Of a stretch of 64,000 bases of DNA, positions 25,521-34,024 are shown in pieces (positions within the stretch are counted from its first letter, which is position 1; the number at the start of each line of letters is the position of its first letter). The notes below the pieces were generated by a model. That model had not been told where the DNA came from. It worked only from the letters and a program-made list of their open reading frames with translations, and made no database searches. The translations under genes were made by a program, and so were the position numbers. Origin of the DNA: Paractinoplanes durhamensis (lineage in GTDB: Bacteria > Actinomycetota > Actinomycetes > Mycobacteriales > Micromonosporaceae); contig NZ_BOML01000031.1 in NCBI RefSeq assembly GCF_016862175.1, positions 62,001-126,000 of the forward strand, read 5' to 3'.

Positions 25521-26297
25521 ATGGCCGGTGACGTGTGGGCTGTCGGTGCCGCCTACGAGGCATACGTGGGCCGCTGGAGCCGCCCGGTGGCCGCCGAGTT
25601 CGTGCGGTGGCTGGCGGTGCCGCCCGGCGCGCGCTGGCTGGACGCCGGCTGCGGCACCGGCGCGCTGACCGGCGCGATCTTCGCGGCCGCCGCCCCCGCC
25701 CTGGTGGTCGGGGCCGACATGTCCCTGGGTTTCCTGCGCGAGCCCCGCGCCGGCACCGTGCTGAACGCCGACGCGGCCGCCCTGCCGCTGGCGGCCGACG
25801 CGTTCGGGGCGGTGGTGAGCGGCCTGGCCCTGAATTTCGTGCCGCACCCCGAGCAGGCCGTCACCGAGTTCGCCCGGGTGGCCGCCCCCGGCGCGACGGT
25901 GGCGTCGTACGTCTGGGACTACGCCGACGGCATGCAGTTGATGCGCTGGTTCTGGGACGCGGCCCGCGCGGTCGACCCGGCGGCAGCCGCCGAGGACGAG
26001 GCCGTCCGCTTCCCGATCTGCAACCCGGCCGGCCTGGCCGCCGCCTGGACCGCGGCCGGCCTGGATGACGTCGAGACCAGGCCGATCACGGTCCCGACCG
26101 TGTTCACCGATTTCGACGACTACTGGCAGCCGTTCCTGGGCGGCCAGGGCGCGGCCCCGGCCTATCTGTCCCGGCTCGTTCCGAACCGCCGCTGGGAGAT
26201 CCGCGACCTGCTGGACGCCCGCCTGCCCCGCCGCCCGGACGGCTCGATCGCCCTGACCGCCACCGCCTGGGCGATCCGCGGCCGGACGCCGGGGTGA
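25521..26297 (+). CDS. Class I SAM-dependent methyltransferase
   Basis: 258 residues. Motif I WLDAGCGTGALTGAIF near residue 42 binds S-adenosylmethionine, followed by VGADMS (acidic residue for the ribose), NADAAALPLAADAFGAVV (motif II/III region) and VSGLALNFVPHPEQAV. This is the UbiE/Methyltransf_11 type, acting on a small molecule or lipid that cannot be named. ATG 25521 starts where family-like sequence starts (VGAAYEAYVGRWSRPV is typical of this subgroup). The gene ends 2 bp before the stop of the convergent peptidase gene. Confidence 0.85.
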   Translation: MAGDVWAVGAAYEAYVGRWSRPVAAEFVRWLAVPPGARWLDAGCGTGALTGAIFAAAAPALVVGADMSLGFLREPRAGTVLNADAAALPLAADAFGAVVSGLALNFVPHPEQAVTEFARVAAPGATVASYVWDYADGMQLMRWFWDAARAVDPAAAAEDEAVRFPICNPAGLAAAWTAAGLDDVETRPITVPTVFTDFDDYWQPFLGGQGAAPAYLSRLVPNRRWEIRDLLDARLPRRPDGSIALTATAWAIRGRTPG

Positions 26298-26299
26298 GC

Positions 26300-27010
26300 T
26301 CAGGCGTCGGCGGTGGGCGCCTTGGGGCAGCCGTTCTTCTTCTGCCAGGCCTTGACCGCGGCGACCGGGGACTTCTGGCCGTCCTTGCGCCATGAGTCCA
26401 GGTAGGGCCACGGGTAGAGGGTGCCGCGCTGGTTCCACCAGTCGCCCTGCTTCGCGCACGGCGGGGAGATGCCGAAGTGCAGGTGGCAGGCGCTCGCGTC
26501 GCCGGTGTCGCCGGTCTTGGCCAGGGTCTGGCCGGTCTTCACCCGGGCGCCGGGCTCGATGCCGTCGGCGATCGAGGACAGGTGCGAGCCGTAGTAGCGG
26601 ACGCCGTCGTCGCCGAGGATCGACACCGACAGGCCGCCCCGGGTGGCGCCGTCGTTCTTCTTCGCCGTCCAGGTGTCCTTGGCCGACACGGCCAGGACCA
26701 CGCCGCTGGTCACCGCCACGAACTTGTTGCCGCACGCCGTGATGACATCGGACGCCGGGTAGTCGTGGTGGGTGCGGGCGTAGCTGTTCTTGCCGATCAC
26801 CGGGAACGTGTAGGTGACCTTCGTGGCGGCGGTGGCGGACGGCGACGGGGCGGCCGCGGTGGCGGCGGGTGGAGCGGCCGCCGAGGTGGGCAGGCTCTGG
26901 GTGGAGCCGGCCCAGATCGGCCCGGAGTCGCCCTCCGGCTTGCCGGAGCAACCGGCAGCGGCGGTGAGGGTGAGACCGATGGCCGCGCCGGCCAGGACGA
27001 GTTTCCGCAT
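26300..27010 (-). CDS. M23-type peptidoglycan peptidase lipoprotein
   Basis: 236 residues from ATG 27010. A lipoprotein signal with LTAAAGC (lipobox Cys near residue 20) is followed by a Ser/Pro/Ala-rich linker, then a LytM/M23 domain: FPVIGKNSYARTHHDYPASD holds the first His/Asp zinc ligands and HLHFGIS the second HxH. Four Cys residues (ACGN, SACHLHF, PPCAKQ, NGCPK) could form disulfides. It would cleave peptide cross-links or bind peptidoglycan at the cell surface. The ribosome-binding site is unclear, and a TTG start a few codons upstream is possible. It lies downstream of the flotillin gene but is separated by a hairpin. Confidence 0.82.
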   Translation of the reverse strand: MRKLVLAGAAIGLTLTAAAGCSGKPEGDSGPIWAGSTQSLPTSAAAPPAATAAAPSPSATAATKVTYTFPVIGKNSYARTHHDYPASDVITACGNKFVAVTSGVVLAVSAKDTWTAKKNDGATRGGLSVSILGDDGVRYYGSHLSSIADGIEPGARVKTGQTLAKTGDTGDASACHLHFGISPPCAKQGDWWNQRGTLYPWPYLDSWRKDGQKSPVAAVKAWQKKNGCPKAPTADA

Positions 27011-27085
27011 CAAGGGCAGCAAAACGACATTTTCTTCCTGTGGGGGACCGACGGCCCAATATAACCAGGCCCGTGCACGGCGCAA

Positions 27086-27114
27086 CCCGAGCCGACCAGG
27101 CCGGCCGGCTCGGG
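27086..27114 (-). terminator. Hairpin after the flotillin gene
   Basis: A 9-bp perfect stem (27086-27094 with 27106-27114) with an 11-nt loop sits 13 bp past the flotillin stop. It probably ends the NfeD/flotillin transcript before the peptidase gene. Confidence 0.5.
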
Positions 27115-27126
27115 AAGAACCGCAAC

Positions 27127-28260
27127 TCAGGCGACCGACCTCGGCGCGATCGGCGCCACCGCGGTGCCGGGAGGCGTCTCCCCCCGCAGGCCGCCGCGCA
27201 GCGTCTCCAGCATCGTCATGCCCTGCGCGGCCAGCGACGCGACCACGCTGTTCAGGCCCTCGGCGCCGTCGAGCACCGTGACATTCGCCCCCTGCAGGCC
27301 CTCGGCGGCGGCCCGCATCATCTCCGGCAGCTTGTCGATGATCGCCTGGTCGAGGGCGATCCGGCCCTGGGCGGCGGCGGCCTCGGCGGACAGCTTGGTG
27401 GCGTCGGCGTCGGCCCGGGCCAGGGCGCGGATGCGCTCGGCCTCGGCCTCGGCCGGGCGGATCACCTCGGCGATCAGCTGGGCCTGGCGCAGCTCGGCGT
27501 TCTTCTGCGCGACGACCGCCTGCTCGGCCAGCACGTCCTGCGCGGCGCGGGCGGCGGCGAGCGGGCCGGCCTGGGCGGACGTCTGCTGGGCCTGGTCGAT
27601 CTCGGCCTGATACTGAGCCTTGGCGATCGCCGTCTGCCGAGCGTATTCGGCCTGGTGGCGGATGCTCTCCTGCTGGGCCATGGCGCTGGCCCGGTCGGCC
27701 TCGGCGTAGGCGATCTTCGCCTCCTGGTTGACCCGGGCCTCGTGCACCGCGGCCAGCGCCTTGATGTAGCCGGCGCCCTTGTCGTCGATGCTGCTGATCT
27801 GCAGCGAGTCGACGGCCAGGCCGATCCGGGCCATCTCGGTCTTGCTGGCGTCGACGATCGCGTCGGCCAGGGTCTGCTGCTCCCGGATGATCGACTCGAC
27901 GGTCATGCTGCCGATGATGCTGCGCAGGTGGCCGGAGAAGATCCGGCCGACCAGGGTGGGCATCTGCGACTGGTCACCCTGGAAGCGGCGGGCCGCGGCG
28001 GCGATCGAGTCGTGGTCGTCGCCGACCTTGAACGCGATGACCGACTGCACCGCCAGGATGATGCCCTGCTTGGTGTAGCAGTCCTCGATGACCTCGGCCT
28101 CCTGCATGGCCAGGGTCAGCCGGGTGGCCTTGGAGAAGACGGGCGCGACGAACACGCCGTGCCCTGTGACGATCTTGAACGGCAACGCGTCCGCACCCCG
28201 CTGCTTGCGACCACTGATCAGCAAGGCTTCGTTGGGGGCGGGCACCCGATAACCGAACAC
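27127..28260 (-). CDS. Flotillin-like SPFH-domain protein
   Basis: 377 residues. The SPFH domain begins immediately (VFGYRVPAPNEALLISGRKQ) and runs to about residue 190. It is followed by a long Ala/Glu/Gln-rich coiled coil (EAKIAYAEADRASAMAQQES, then further EA-rich heptads) typical of flotillins, and a short tail. There is no obvious hydrophobic hairpin at the N-terminus, so membrane association may depend on oligomerisation or a partner. Bacterial flotillins organise functional membrane microdomains. GTG 28260 lies 4 bp after the stop of a small NfeD-like gene, matching the usual nfeD-flotillin operon. Confidence 0.87.
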   Translation of the reverse strand: MFGYRVPAPNEALLISGRKQRGADALPFKIVTGHGVFVAPVFSKATRLTLAMQEAEVIEDCYTKQGIILAVQSVIAFKVGDDHDSIAAAARRFQGDQSQMPTLVGRIFSGHLRSIIGSMTVESIIREQQTLADAIVDASKTEMARIGLAVDSLQISSIDDKGAGYIKALAAVHEARVNQEAKIAYAEADRASAMAQQESIRHQAEYARQTAIAKAQYQAEIDQAQQTSAQAGPLAAARAAQDVLAEQAVVAQKNAELRQAQLIAEVIRPAEAEAERIRALARADADATKLSAEAAAAQGRIALDQAIIDKLPEMMRAAAEGLQGANVTVLDGAEGLNSVVASLAAQGMTMLETLRGGLRGETPPGTAVAPIAPRSVA

Positions 28261-28264
28261 TGTC

Positions 28265-28486
28265 CTACGACCCTTCTTCGACGGGCCATGGCTCGACGTC
28301 GACCTGGCGCGCGCCACGGTGGTTGATGACGAGGACCTCGGCACCGGCGGCGATGGGTGTCGCCGCGAACGCCAGGTAGTAGTGCGCCAGACCATCCACC
28401 TTCAGACGCACCTCGCCCGCGCGCTCGCCGCCGCGGATCGCGGTGATCACCGTGCCCACTCTGCCGACCAGCGCCTGACTCGCCAC
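28265..28486 (-). CDS. Small NfeD-like OB-fold protein
   Basis: About 73 residues from GTG 28486, or 95 from ATG 28552. The core VGRVGTVITAIRGGERAGEVRLKVDG and the closing VLVINHRGARQVDVEPW match the C-terminal OB-fold of NfeD proteins, the standard partner of flotillins. Unlike full-length NfeD it has no membrane span, so it is an OB-only (short NfeD1b-type) version. GGGAG lies 12 nt upstream of the chosen GTG, and the longer form would start only 8 bp from the divergent gene, which is why I prefer the shorter one. Confidence 0.72.
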   Translation of the reverse strand: MASQALVGRVGTVITAIRGGERAGEVRLKVDGLAHYYLAFAATPIAAGAEVLVINHRGARQVDVEPWPVEEGS

Positions 28487-28560
28487 GACTGCATTGTGCT
28501 CCCGGGGTGCGACAGTTCGCTCGCCCAGTGATCGACGTCTAGCTGACACCATCGACGGCC

Positions 28561-30795
28561 GTGACGGCCTACGGTCTCTGCATGGTGGGACGGCTCCGCG
28601 CGGCGGAGGATGCGGCGGCGGAGCAGGAGTCCGCGCCGGTGCCGGCGCGGCCGCCGGTGCAGAGCAACCAGGAGACGGTGGCCAGGCTCGGCGCGGCTCC
28701 GAACGGCCGCGACGACGTCGCGGCGATCGGCGGCCTGGCGGGCAACCGCGCGGTGGCGCAATGGCTGGGCTCCGATGTGAGTACGCCGTCGGCCGGCCCC
28801 GCGGGTCCGCTGGCGTTCGGCCCTGCGCCGCCCGGCCCGACCACCAACGGGCCGGGAACTACTACCGGCGTACCCCAAAAAGCGCCGGCGCCGCCGCAGC
28901 CCGCCGGCACGACGCCCCCGGTGGCGAAGGTGGCGGAGCCGCCGCCACCGATCGACTGGATCGAGGCCCTCCCCGCGCACATCAAGCGGCAGATCGACAA
29001 CTTCAGCGAGGGCCAGGTCAAGGCGGCCGACGCCGGCAACCAGGCGCTGCTGGACGCGCGGGCCCGCAACCGGGTGACCTTCATGAAGACCATGCGGTGG
29101 GCGATGGGCAACGACGACGCCGTGATCCAGAAGCACTTCGAGGAGATCCAGCCGATCGACGTGGGCGACGGCGAGCAGCTGTGGGCGCACGTCTCGACCC
29201 GGGAGCGGCTGCTGGAGGTGAAGGCCGAGCTGGAGGCGCAGGGGGTGCCGATGCCGGGCACCACGGTGGGTCTGGGGATGCGCGGCGACCATCTGTTCCG
29301 GGTGGAAAAGAAGCTGAGCCGGGGCTGGTTCACGCACGCGGCCGGGTTCGCGGTCGACTGGCGGGCGGCCGCGACGCCGAAGATCAAGGACCCGCGGCTG
29401 ATCGCGCTGTTCGAGATGGTGACCGGCGGCCGGCCGGACATGAAGACGAGTGTCGAGAGCGACAAGCGGATCGACCTGGAGATCAAGATGGGGGCCGGCA
29501 CCGCCGACGCCGTCGAGTCGAAGAAGCTGCTCGACTCGGTGGAGGCGGAGTACAAGCGGCTTCAGGAGGGGTCGGAGAAGTTCAAGACCGACCTGCCGGC
29601 CGGCACCATGGATCGGCTCCGGGAGCTGGAGCAGGCCCGCTTCGCGGTGCCGACCGCCCAGCGCAAGCTCGCCCGGCTGCTGGCCAAGCGGCCGAAGGCG
29701 AAGCCGGAGGAGATCCAGGCGGCGAAGGACGCGGTCGCGGCGGCCGAGAAGCACTACACGGAGGTCCGCACCAAGATCGGCCCCGACCTGCCGAAGCTGT
29801 TCGAGCCGTGGACGAAGAAGATCGACGAGAAGATCGCCGTGCTCGACCAGCACTTCAAGGATGCGAACATCGACGTCGAGCTGCTGACCAGCGACTTCGG
29901 CCTCCAGGAGCGGGCCGACAAGATCACCGCGCTGCAGCAGGCCGACGCCGGGGCGGCCCGGAAGGCCGGCCCGGAGGTCGGCAAGCTGCGGCAGCTGCAT
30001 CAGGACGCGGTGGCGCTGCAGGCCCGGATCGACGCGGCGAAGGCGGCCGGTCTGTCCGACCCCGACCTCGCCAAGGTCGAGGAGGCGGTCGGCGGGGTGC
30101 TGCGCGGCGTGGACCCGCTGGAGGAGGCGCTGACCGGGATCGTGCCGAAGGCGAAGTTCGAGATCAAGCCGGCCAAGGTGGGCTCGGCCAAGGAGACGGT
30201 CGCGACGCTGAAGGCGGCCGCCGACAAGCTCGGGCCCCGCTTCACCGACCTGGCCAAGCGGATCGTGCCGGCCGCCGCGACGTTCGACCAGAACGAGGCC
30301 GACGTCGTCACCACCAAGGAGGACCTCGCGCTGCGCCGCAAGTTCCGGGACGACAAGACGGCGGTGCTCGGCAAGAAGAAGATCGACACGTTGATCGACG
30401 AGAAGTTCCAGCTGCTGACGCTCAAGAGCCTCAAGGACGGGCTGATCAACAACACCGACGGCTTCGTCTTCGGGTCCAAGCTGGACGTCAACGACCCGGC
30501 CCTGGACCAACTCTTCGGGCTCATGCCGGAGAGCCGGGGCGGCTTCTTCACCCCGGACCCCGAAGGGGGAGAGAACGAGGCGAAGGCCGGCAAGTTCAGC
30601 GGGGAGCACGGCTACGGCCTGATGTTCGTCAAGTCGATGGTCGCGCACGGCTTCGAGCCGGGGATGGCCTGGCGCGGCGGTTCCGACCCGATGCACTTCG
30701 AGCTGGCCGAGGGCCGCAAGTTCCTGACCAGCGCGGGCGCGGACCCGGTCGAGGCGGGCGCGACGCTGCGGGCGGTCGAGGCCATCATTCCGTAG
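28561..30795 (+). CDS. M15-like metallopeptidase split by a long helical insert, with N-terminal GNRAV motif
   Basis: 744 residues from GTG 28561 (ATG 28582 is an alternative; neither has a clear ribosome site). Residues 50-70 carry VAAIGGLAGNRAVAQWLG, the LxxxxGNxAVxxLL-type motif seen at the N-terminus of proteins associated with extracellular contractile injection systems. A Pro-rich linker follows to about 125. Then comes a D-Ala-D-Ala carboxypeptidase/endolysin-like (M15) half domain with zinc ligands H259 and D266 in FTHAAGFAVDW. The matching C-terminal half, HGFEPGMAWRGGSDPMHFEL with D709 and H712, appears only 440 residues later. Between them lies a Lys/Glu/Ala-rich region that reads as long coiled coils. 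No signal peptide. Known M15 domains have about 50-80 residues between these motifs. Probably a peptidoglycan-cleaving effector, but this is inference. Confidence 0.65.
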   Translation: MTAYGLCMVGRLRAAEDAAAEQESAPVPARPPVQSNQETVARLGAAPNGRDDVAAIGGLAGNRAVAQWLGSDVSTPSAGPAGPLAFGPAPPGPTTNGPGTTTGVPQKAPAPPQPAGTTPPVAKVAEPPPPIDWIEALPAHIKRQIDNFSEGQVKAADAGNQALLDARARNRVTFMKTMRWAMGNDDAVIQKHFEEIQPIDVGDGEQLWAHVSTRERLLEVKAELEAQGVPMPGTTVGLGMRGDHLFRVEKKLSRGWFTHAAGFAVDWRAAATPKIKDPRLIALFEMVTGGRPDMKTSVESDKRIDLEIKMGAGTADAVESKKLLDSVEAEYKRLQEGSEKFKTDLPAGTMDRLRELEQARFAVPTAQRKLARLLAKRPKAKPEEIQAAKDAVAAAEKHYTEVRTKIGPDLPKLFEPWTKKIDEKIAVLDQHFKDANIDVELLTSDFGLQERADKITALQQADAGAARKAGPEVGKLRQLHQDAVALQARIDAAKAAGLSDPDLAKVEEAVGGVLRGVDPLEEALTGIVPKAKFEIKPAKVGSAKETVATLKAAADKLGPRFTDLAKRIVPAAATFDQNEADVVTTKEDLALRRKFRDDKTAVLGKKKIDTLIDEKFQLLTLKSLKDGLINNTDGFVFGSKLDVNDPALDQLFGLMPESRGGFFTPDPEGGENEAKAGKFSGEHGYGLMFVKSMVAHGFEPGMAWRGGSDPMHFELAEGRKFLTSAGADPVEAGATLRAVEAIIP

Positions 30796-30814
30796 ACAAC
30801 AGGATTCGGTCCAC

Positions 30815-30862
30815 AAAAGGGGAGGACCGACGCCGACCACCAGCGCCGATCCTCCCACCTTT
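30815..30862. terminator. Bidirectional terminator between convergent peptidase genes
   Basis: The arms around 30815-30826 (AAAAGGGGAGGA) and 30850-30862 (TCCTCCCACCTTT) pair with one small bulge, in the 83 bp between the convergent stops at 30795 and 30879. It gives A/T ends on both strands, suitable for termination in both directions. Confidence 0.55.
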
Positions 30863-30878
30863 GGGGGGTGTTGAAGCC

Positions 30879-32966
30879 TCAGCTCACGTTGAGGGCGGTG
30901 TTGTCGACCTGGAACGACGTCGCGAGGGAGGAGTCCTCCACGCCGCTGAACGAGATCGTCACGGTCTGGCCCTTGAGCGAGGAGACGTCGAAGGACTTCA
31001 GCGCCCAGGTGGCCTTGTTGAGGTTGGAGTAGGTCGCCAGCGTCGTGGAGCCCGCCTTGACCGTCAGCTTGTCGTACGCCGTCGTGGTGCTGGTCTCCGA
31101 CGACGTGATCTTCAGGTAGAAGCTCAGCGTCGCGGCGGAACAGGTCGACGGGATGGTCACCGACTGCGTGAGCGTGTCGGTGTGGGCGGAGCCGTAGCCG
31201 TCGAGCCAGGCGAAGTAGGTGCCCGCGTACGGCGTGTTGGTGCCGGACGCCGTCGAGATCACGCCGGACGTCTGGGTCCAGGTGGTCGCGCCGCTCTCGA
31301 AGCCGTTGTTACCGAGCAGCTGCGCCGAGGTGCAGGTGCCGCTGGTCGGGGCGGTCGTCGGGGCGGTGGTGGGCGTCGTCGTCGTGCCCGTGGTGGGCGC
31401 GGTCGTCGGCGCGGTGGTGCTGGCGGTGCAGGTCGGGTCGGCCGTCTGAGCCGGCACGCTGACCGCGGTCCAGGCCGCCTTGACCGTGTTGAACGCGGTG
31501 CAGTCGGTCGGGTACAGGCTCTTGGCCGCGGTGAGCGTCCAGGTCCGGTACTTGAGGTACGAAGACGACGAGGTCTTCAGCAGCATCGCGTTGTACATGA
31601 TCGTGATGGCCTTCTGGATGCCGAGGCCGGTGATCGTGGTGCTGTTACAGGTCGTCGAGGCGGGCTGGCCGTTGCCGCTGGTGCCCTGCGCGAGCAGGTA
31701 GAACCAGTGGTTACCGGGGCCGGCCGCGGCGTGCACCTCGTCGCTCGGAGTGCTGCTGGAGTAGCAGTTGTCGTCGCCGAGCGCCGACGGGTTGTACATG
31801 TTGCGGATCTCGCCCGAGCCGACCAGGTTGACCTCTTCGCCGACCAGGTAGTCCGGCGGGTCGTTCGCGTTGTTGAGGTACCACTCGGTCGCCGCACCGA
31901 ACGTGTCGGCGACGAACTCCTGAGTGCCGCTGGCCGAGATGCCACCGGGGGTGGTGTCGTCGATGCCGTGGCCGAGCTCGTGGCCCAGCACGTCCGCCGA
32001 CGAGATCCACTGACCGGCGGTGTTCTTGCCGATCTGCACCTGGGTGCCGTCGTAGTACGCGTTCTGGTCGTTCAGGCCGACCCGGATCGGCCACGCGCCG
32101 CCGGAGCCGTCCTGGCCGTTACGGCCGAGCCATGCCGAGAGCATCTTGGTCTGGCCCTCGCCGACGTAGAGGCCGTCGACGCAACCGGTCTCCTTGCTGG
32201 TGCCGACGCCGGTGCCCCAGACGTTGTCGGTGCCGCTGAACGTCGTGTTGGTCGACGCGTCCTGGCACTGCATGGTGGCCTGGGTGGAGGACTTCATCGA
32301 GTACGTCGAGCCGGACAGCGTGGTGTCGATCGACACCGAGCCGTTGATCCAGCCGGAGCCGGTCCCGGTCACCTCGGTGACGTGCTCCTTGGTGCCGAGC
32401 ACGGCACCGGTCTGCGCGTCGACGTTGACCGTGAGCCGGCTGGCACCCTCGGCGCCGGTGCCGTTGACCGTGGTCTGCCAGGCCAGCTTGGCGGCCTTGC
32501 CTTCCGCGGCGACCACGACGAGCTTGGTGCCCTCCACGCCGGAGACCGTCTTGAGCTGCGCCTTGGCCGTGGCCTGGGCCGCCGTGTCGGCGATCTTCGG
32601 GGTGACGGACAGCTCGCCGATCGGGCTGCTCTGCGCGACCGAGGTGTACTTGGTCGCACCGCTCGCGTCGGTCAGGACGACGAAGTCGCCGCCCTCGACC
32701 TTCAGGCCCTTGTAGAACCGGAGGTACGGGGTGTAGTTGAGACCGTGCGACGAGAGGACGGCCTGACGCTGGAACGTGTCGCTCGAGCTGGCCTGAAGGA
32801 CGGCAGGCTTGCTGGCGACGAGAGCGTCGGCCTTGGTGGCGGCGAGCTTGACGGCGGCGGCGGGATCGATCGGCTCTGCGGTGGCCGGCCCGGCCACCGA
32901 GACCAGCGCGCCGGCAGCCGCGGTACCGGCTGCTAGCGCGATGATCAGGGGGGTTCGACGTTTCAC
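30879..32966 (-). CDS. Secreted M4 thermolysin-family metalloprotease
   Basis: 695 residues. Signal peptide (LIIALAAGTAAAGALVSVAG), then an FTP/PepSY propeptide to about residue 215 that acts as chaperone and inhibitor, then the M4 catalytic domain. The zinc site is H329-E330-x-x-H333 in VLGHELGHGIDD, with the third ligand Glu in QEFVADTFG near 349 and the catalytic His in EVHAAAGPGNHWFY. A Thr/Pro linker (TTAPTTAPTT units) leads to a C-terminal beta-sandwich of about 130 residues resembling a proprotein-convertase-like or carbohydrate-binding domain. GTG 32966 is preceded by AAAGGAG with 7-nt spacing, an excellent ribosome site. A griselysin-like neutral protease for extracellular protein digestion. 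Confidence 0.92.
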   Translation of the reverse strand: MKRRTPLIIALAAGTAAAGALVSVAGPATAEPIDPAAAVKLAATKADALVASKPAVLQASSSDTFQRQAVLSSHGLNYTPYLRFYKGLKVEGGDFVVLTDASGATKYTSVAQSSPIGELSVTPKIADTAAQATAKAQLKTVSGVEGTKLVVVAAEGKAAKLAWQTTVNGTGAEGASRLTVNVDAQTGAVLGTKEHVTEVTGTGSGWINGSVSIDTTLSGSTYSMKSSTQATMQCQDASTNTTFSGTDNVWGTGVGTSKETGCVDGLYVGEGQTKMLSAWLGRNGQDGSGGAWPIRVGLNDQNAYYDGTQVQIGKNTAGQWISSADVLGHELGHGIDDTTPGGISASGTQEFVADTFGAATEWYLNNANDPPDYLVGEEVNLVGSGEIRNMYNPSALGDDNCYSSSTPSDEVHAAAGPGNHWFYLLAQGTSGNGQPASTTCNSTTITGLGIQKAITIMYNAMLLKTSSSSYLKYRTWTLTAAKSLYPTDCTAFNTVKAAWTAVSVPAQTADPTCTASTTAPTTAPTTGTTTTPTTAPTTAPTSGTCTSAQLLGNNGFESGATTWTQTSGVISTASGTNTPYAGTYFAWLDGYGSAHTDTLTQSVTIPSTCSAATLSFYLKITSSETSTTTAYDKLTVKAGSTTLATYSNLNKATWALKSFDVSSLKGQTVTISFSGVEDSSLATSFQVDNTALNVS

Positions 32967-33199
32967 GCGGGTACTCCTTTTTCTGCCCGGGGGTTTGGGC
33001 AGGCTCAAGGTCCAGTGGACGATAAGTCACACCAGGACGACTTGAAGTGAGACGCTAGGCATCGATGGGTGTCTCCGAATCAGGGAAAACCCTTGCGCCA
33101 CCCGTGGGAGCGCTTTCCGGGCCATACTCCCTAGGTCGTACGACGGAAGCATCCCCAGGTCGGACGACCCCCGCCGGGCACCCGCGAGACGATGCCCGG

Positions 33200-34024
33200 A
33201 TGACCGAGCGTGAGTTCCGATTCGGCGTCGTCGCCGGAAATGCACCGTCCGGCGCCGAGTGGGCCGCCACCGCGCGGCGGGCCGAGGAGCTGGGCTTCGA
33301 CACCCTGCTCGTCCCGGACACCCTGCAGACGTTCGCCCCGTTCCCGGCACTCGCCGCGGCCGCCGCCGCGACCTCCACCCTGCACGTCGGCAGCTATGTG
33401 CTGAGCGCCGCCAACCGCTCCCCCGGGCTGGTCGCCTGGGAGACGTCCACGTTGCAGCAGGTGAGCGACGGCCGGTTCGAGCTCGGACTGGGTGGCGGCC
33501 GGCCGGATGCGGCCGAGGACGCCGCCACGCTGGGCGGCGATTTCGGTACGCCGTCGGACCGGCTCCAGAGGGTGGCGTCGACGATCGCGGCCGTCCGCAA
33601 GCTGGAGAACGCGCCGCCGGTGATGATCGCCGCGAGCCGGCCCCGGATGCTGCGACTGGCCGCGGCCCAGGCCGACATCGTGGCGCTCGGCCTGCCACCG
33701 CAGACCCTGGAGCCGGAGCTCGCGCGTACGGTATCGCAACTGCGCGACGCGGCCGGTGAGCGCTTCGACCAGCTGGAGCTGCACCTGAATGTCGCGGCCG
33801 TGGCCGCGACCGTCGACGCCATTCCGTCGTGGCTGTCCCGGATGGTCGGTGGCGATCCGCGCGACATGGCCTGGAACGGCGGCATCGCGTTCCTGGTCGG
33901 CTCGGCCGAGCGGATCGCCGACCTGTTGTGCCGGCGCCGGGAGGAGTTCGACGTCTCCTACATCGGGGTGAACGCCCTCTTCATGGAGCAGTTCGCCGAG
34001 GTGATCAAAGTGCTGCGCGGCTAG
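33200..34024 (+). CDS. LLM-class F420-dependent oxidoreductase
   Basis: 274 residues. Bacterial luciferase-like TIM barrel: FRFGVVAGNAPSGAEWAATA at the start, ELGFDTLLVPDTL near 33, and FELGLGGGRPDAAED near 95 match the F420-dependent LLM group (TIGR03621-type). Substrate not predictable; such enzymes reduce or oxidise small molecules with coenzyme F420. ATG 33200 is the first in-frame ATG consistent with the family start; a Shine-Dalgarno is not obvious, so the mRNA may be leaderless. The stop overlaps the stop of the convergent alginate lyase gene by 3 bp. Confidence 0.83.
   Translation: MTEREFRFGVVAGNAPSGAEWAATARRAEELGFDTLLVPDTLQTFAPFPALAAAAAATSTLHVGSYVLSAANRSPGLVAWETSTLQQVSDGRFELGLGGGRPDAAEDAATLGGDFGTPSDRLQRVASTIAAVRKLENAPPVMIAASRPRMLRLAAAQADIVALGLPPQTLEPELARTVSQLRDAAGERFDQLELHLNVAAVAATVDAIPSWLSRMVGGDPRDMAWNGGIAFLVGSAERIADLLCRRREEFDVSYIGVNALFMEQFAEVIKVLRG

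Noticed and set aside
28494..32936. A plus-strand open frame running through the M15 and M4 genes
   Set aside because: It overlaps two well-supported genes in wrong frames and ends in Gly/Arg repeats without motif.
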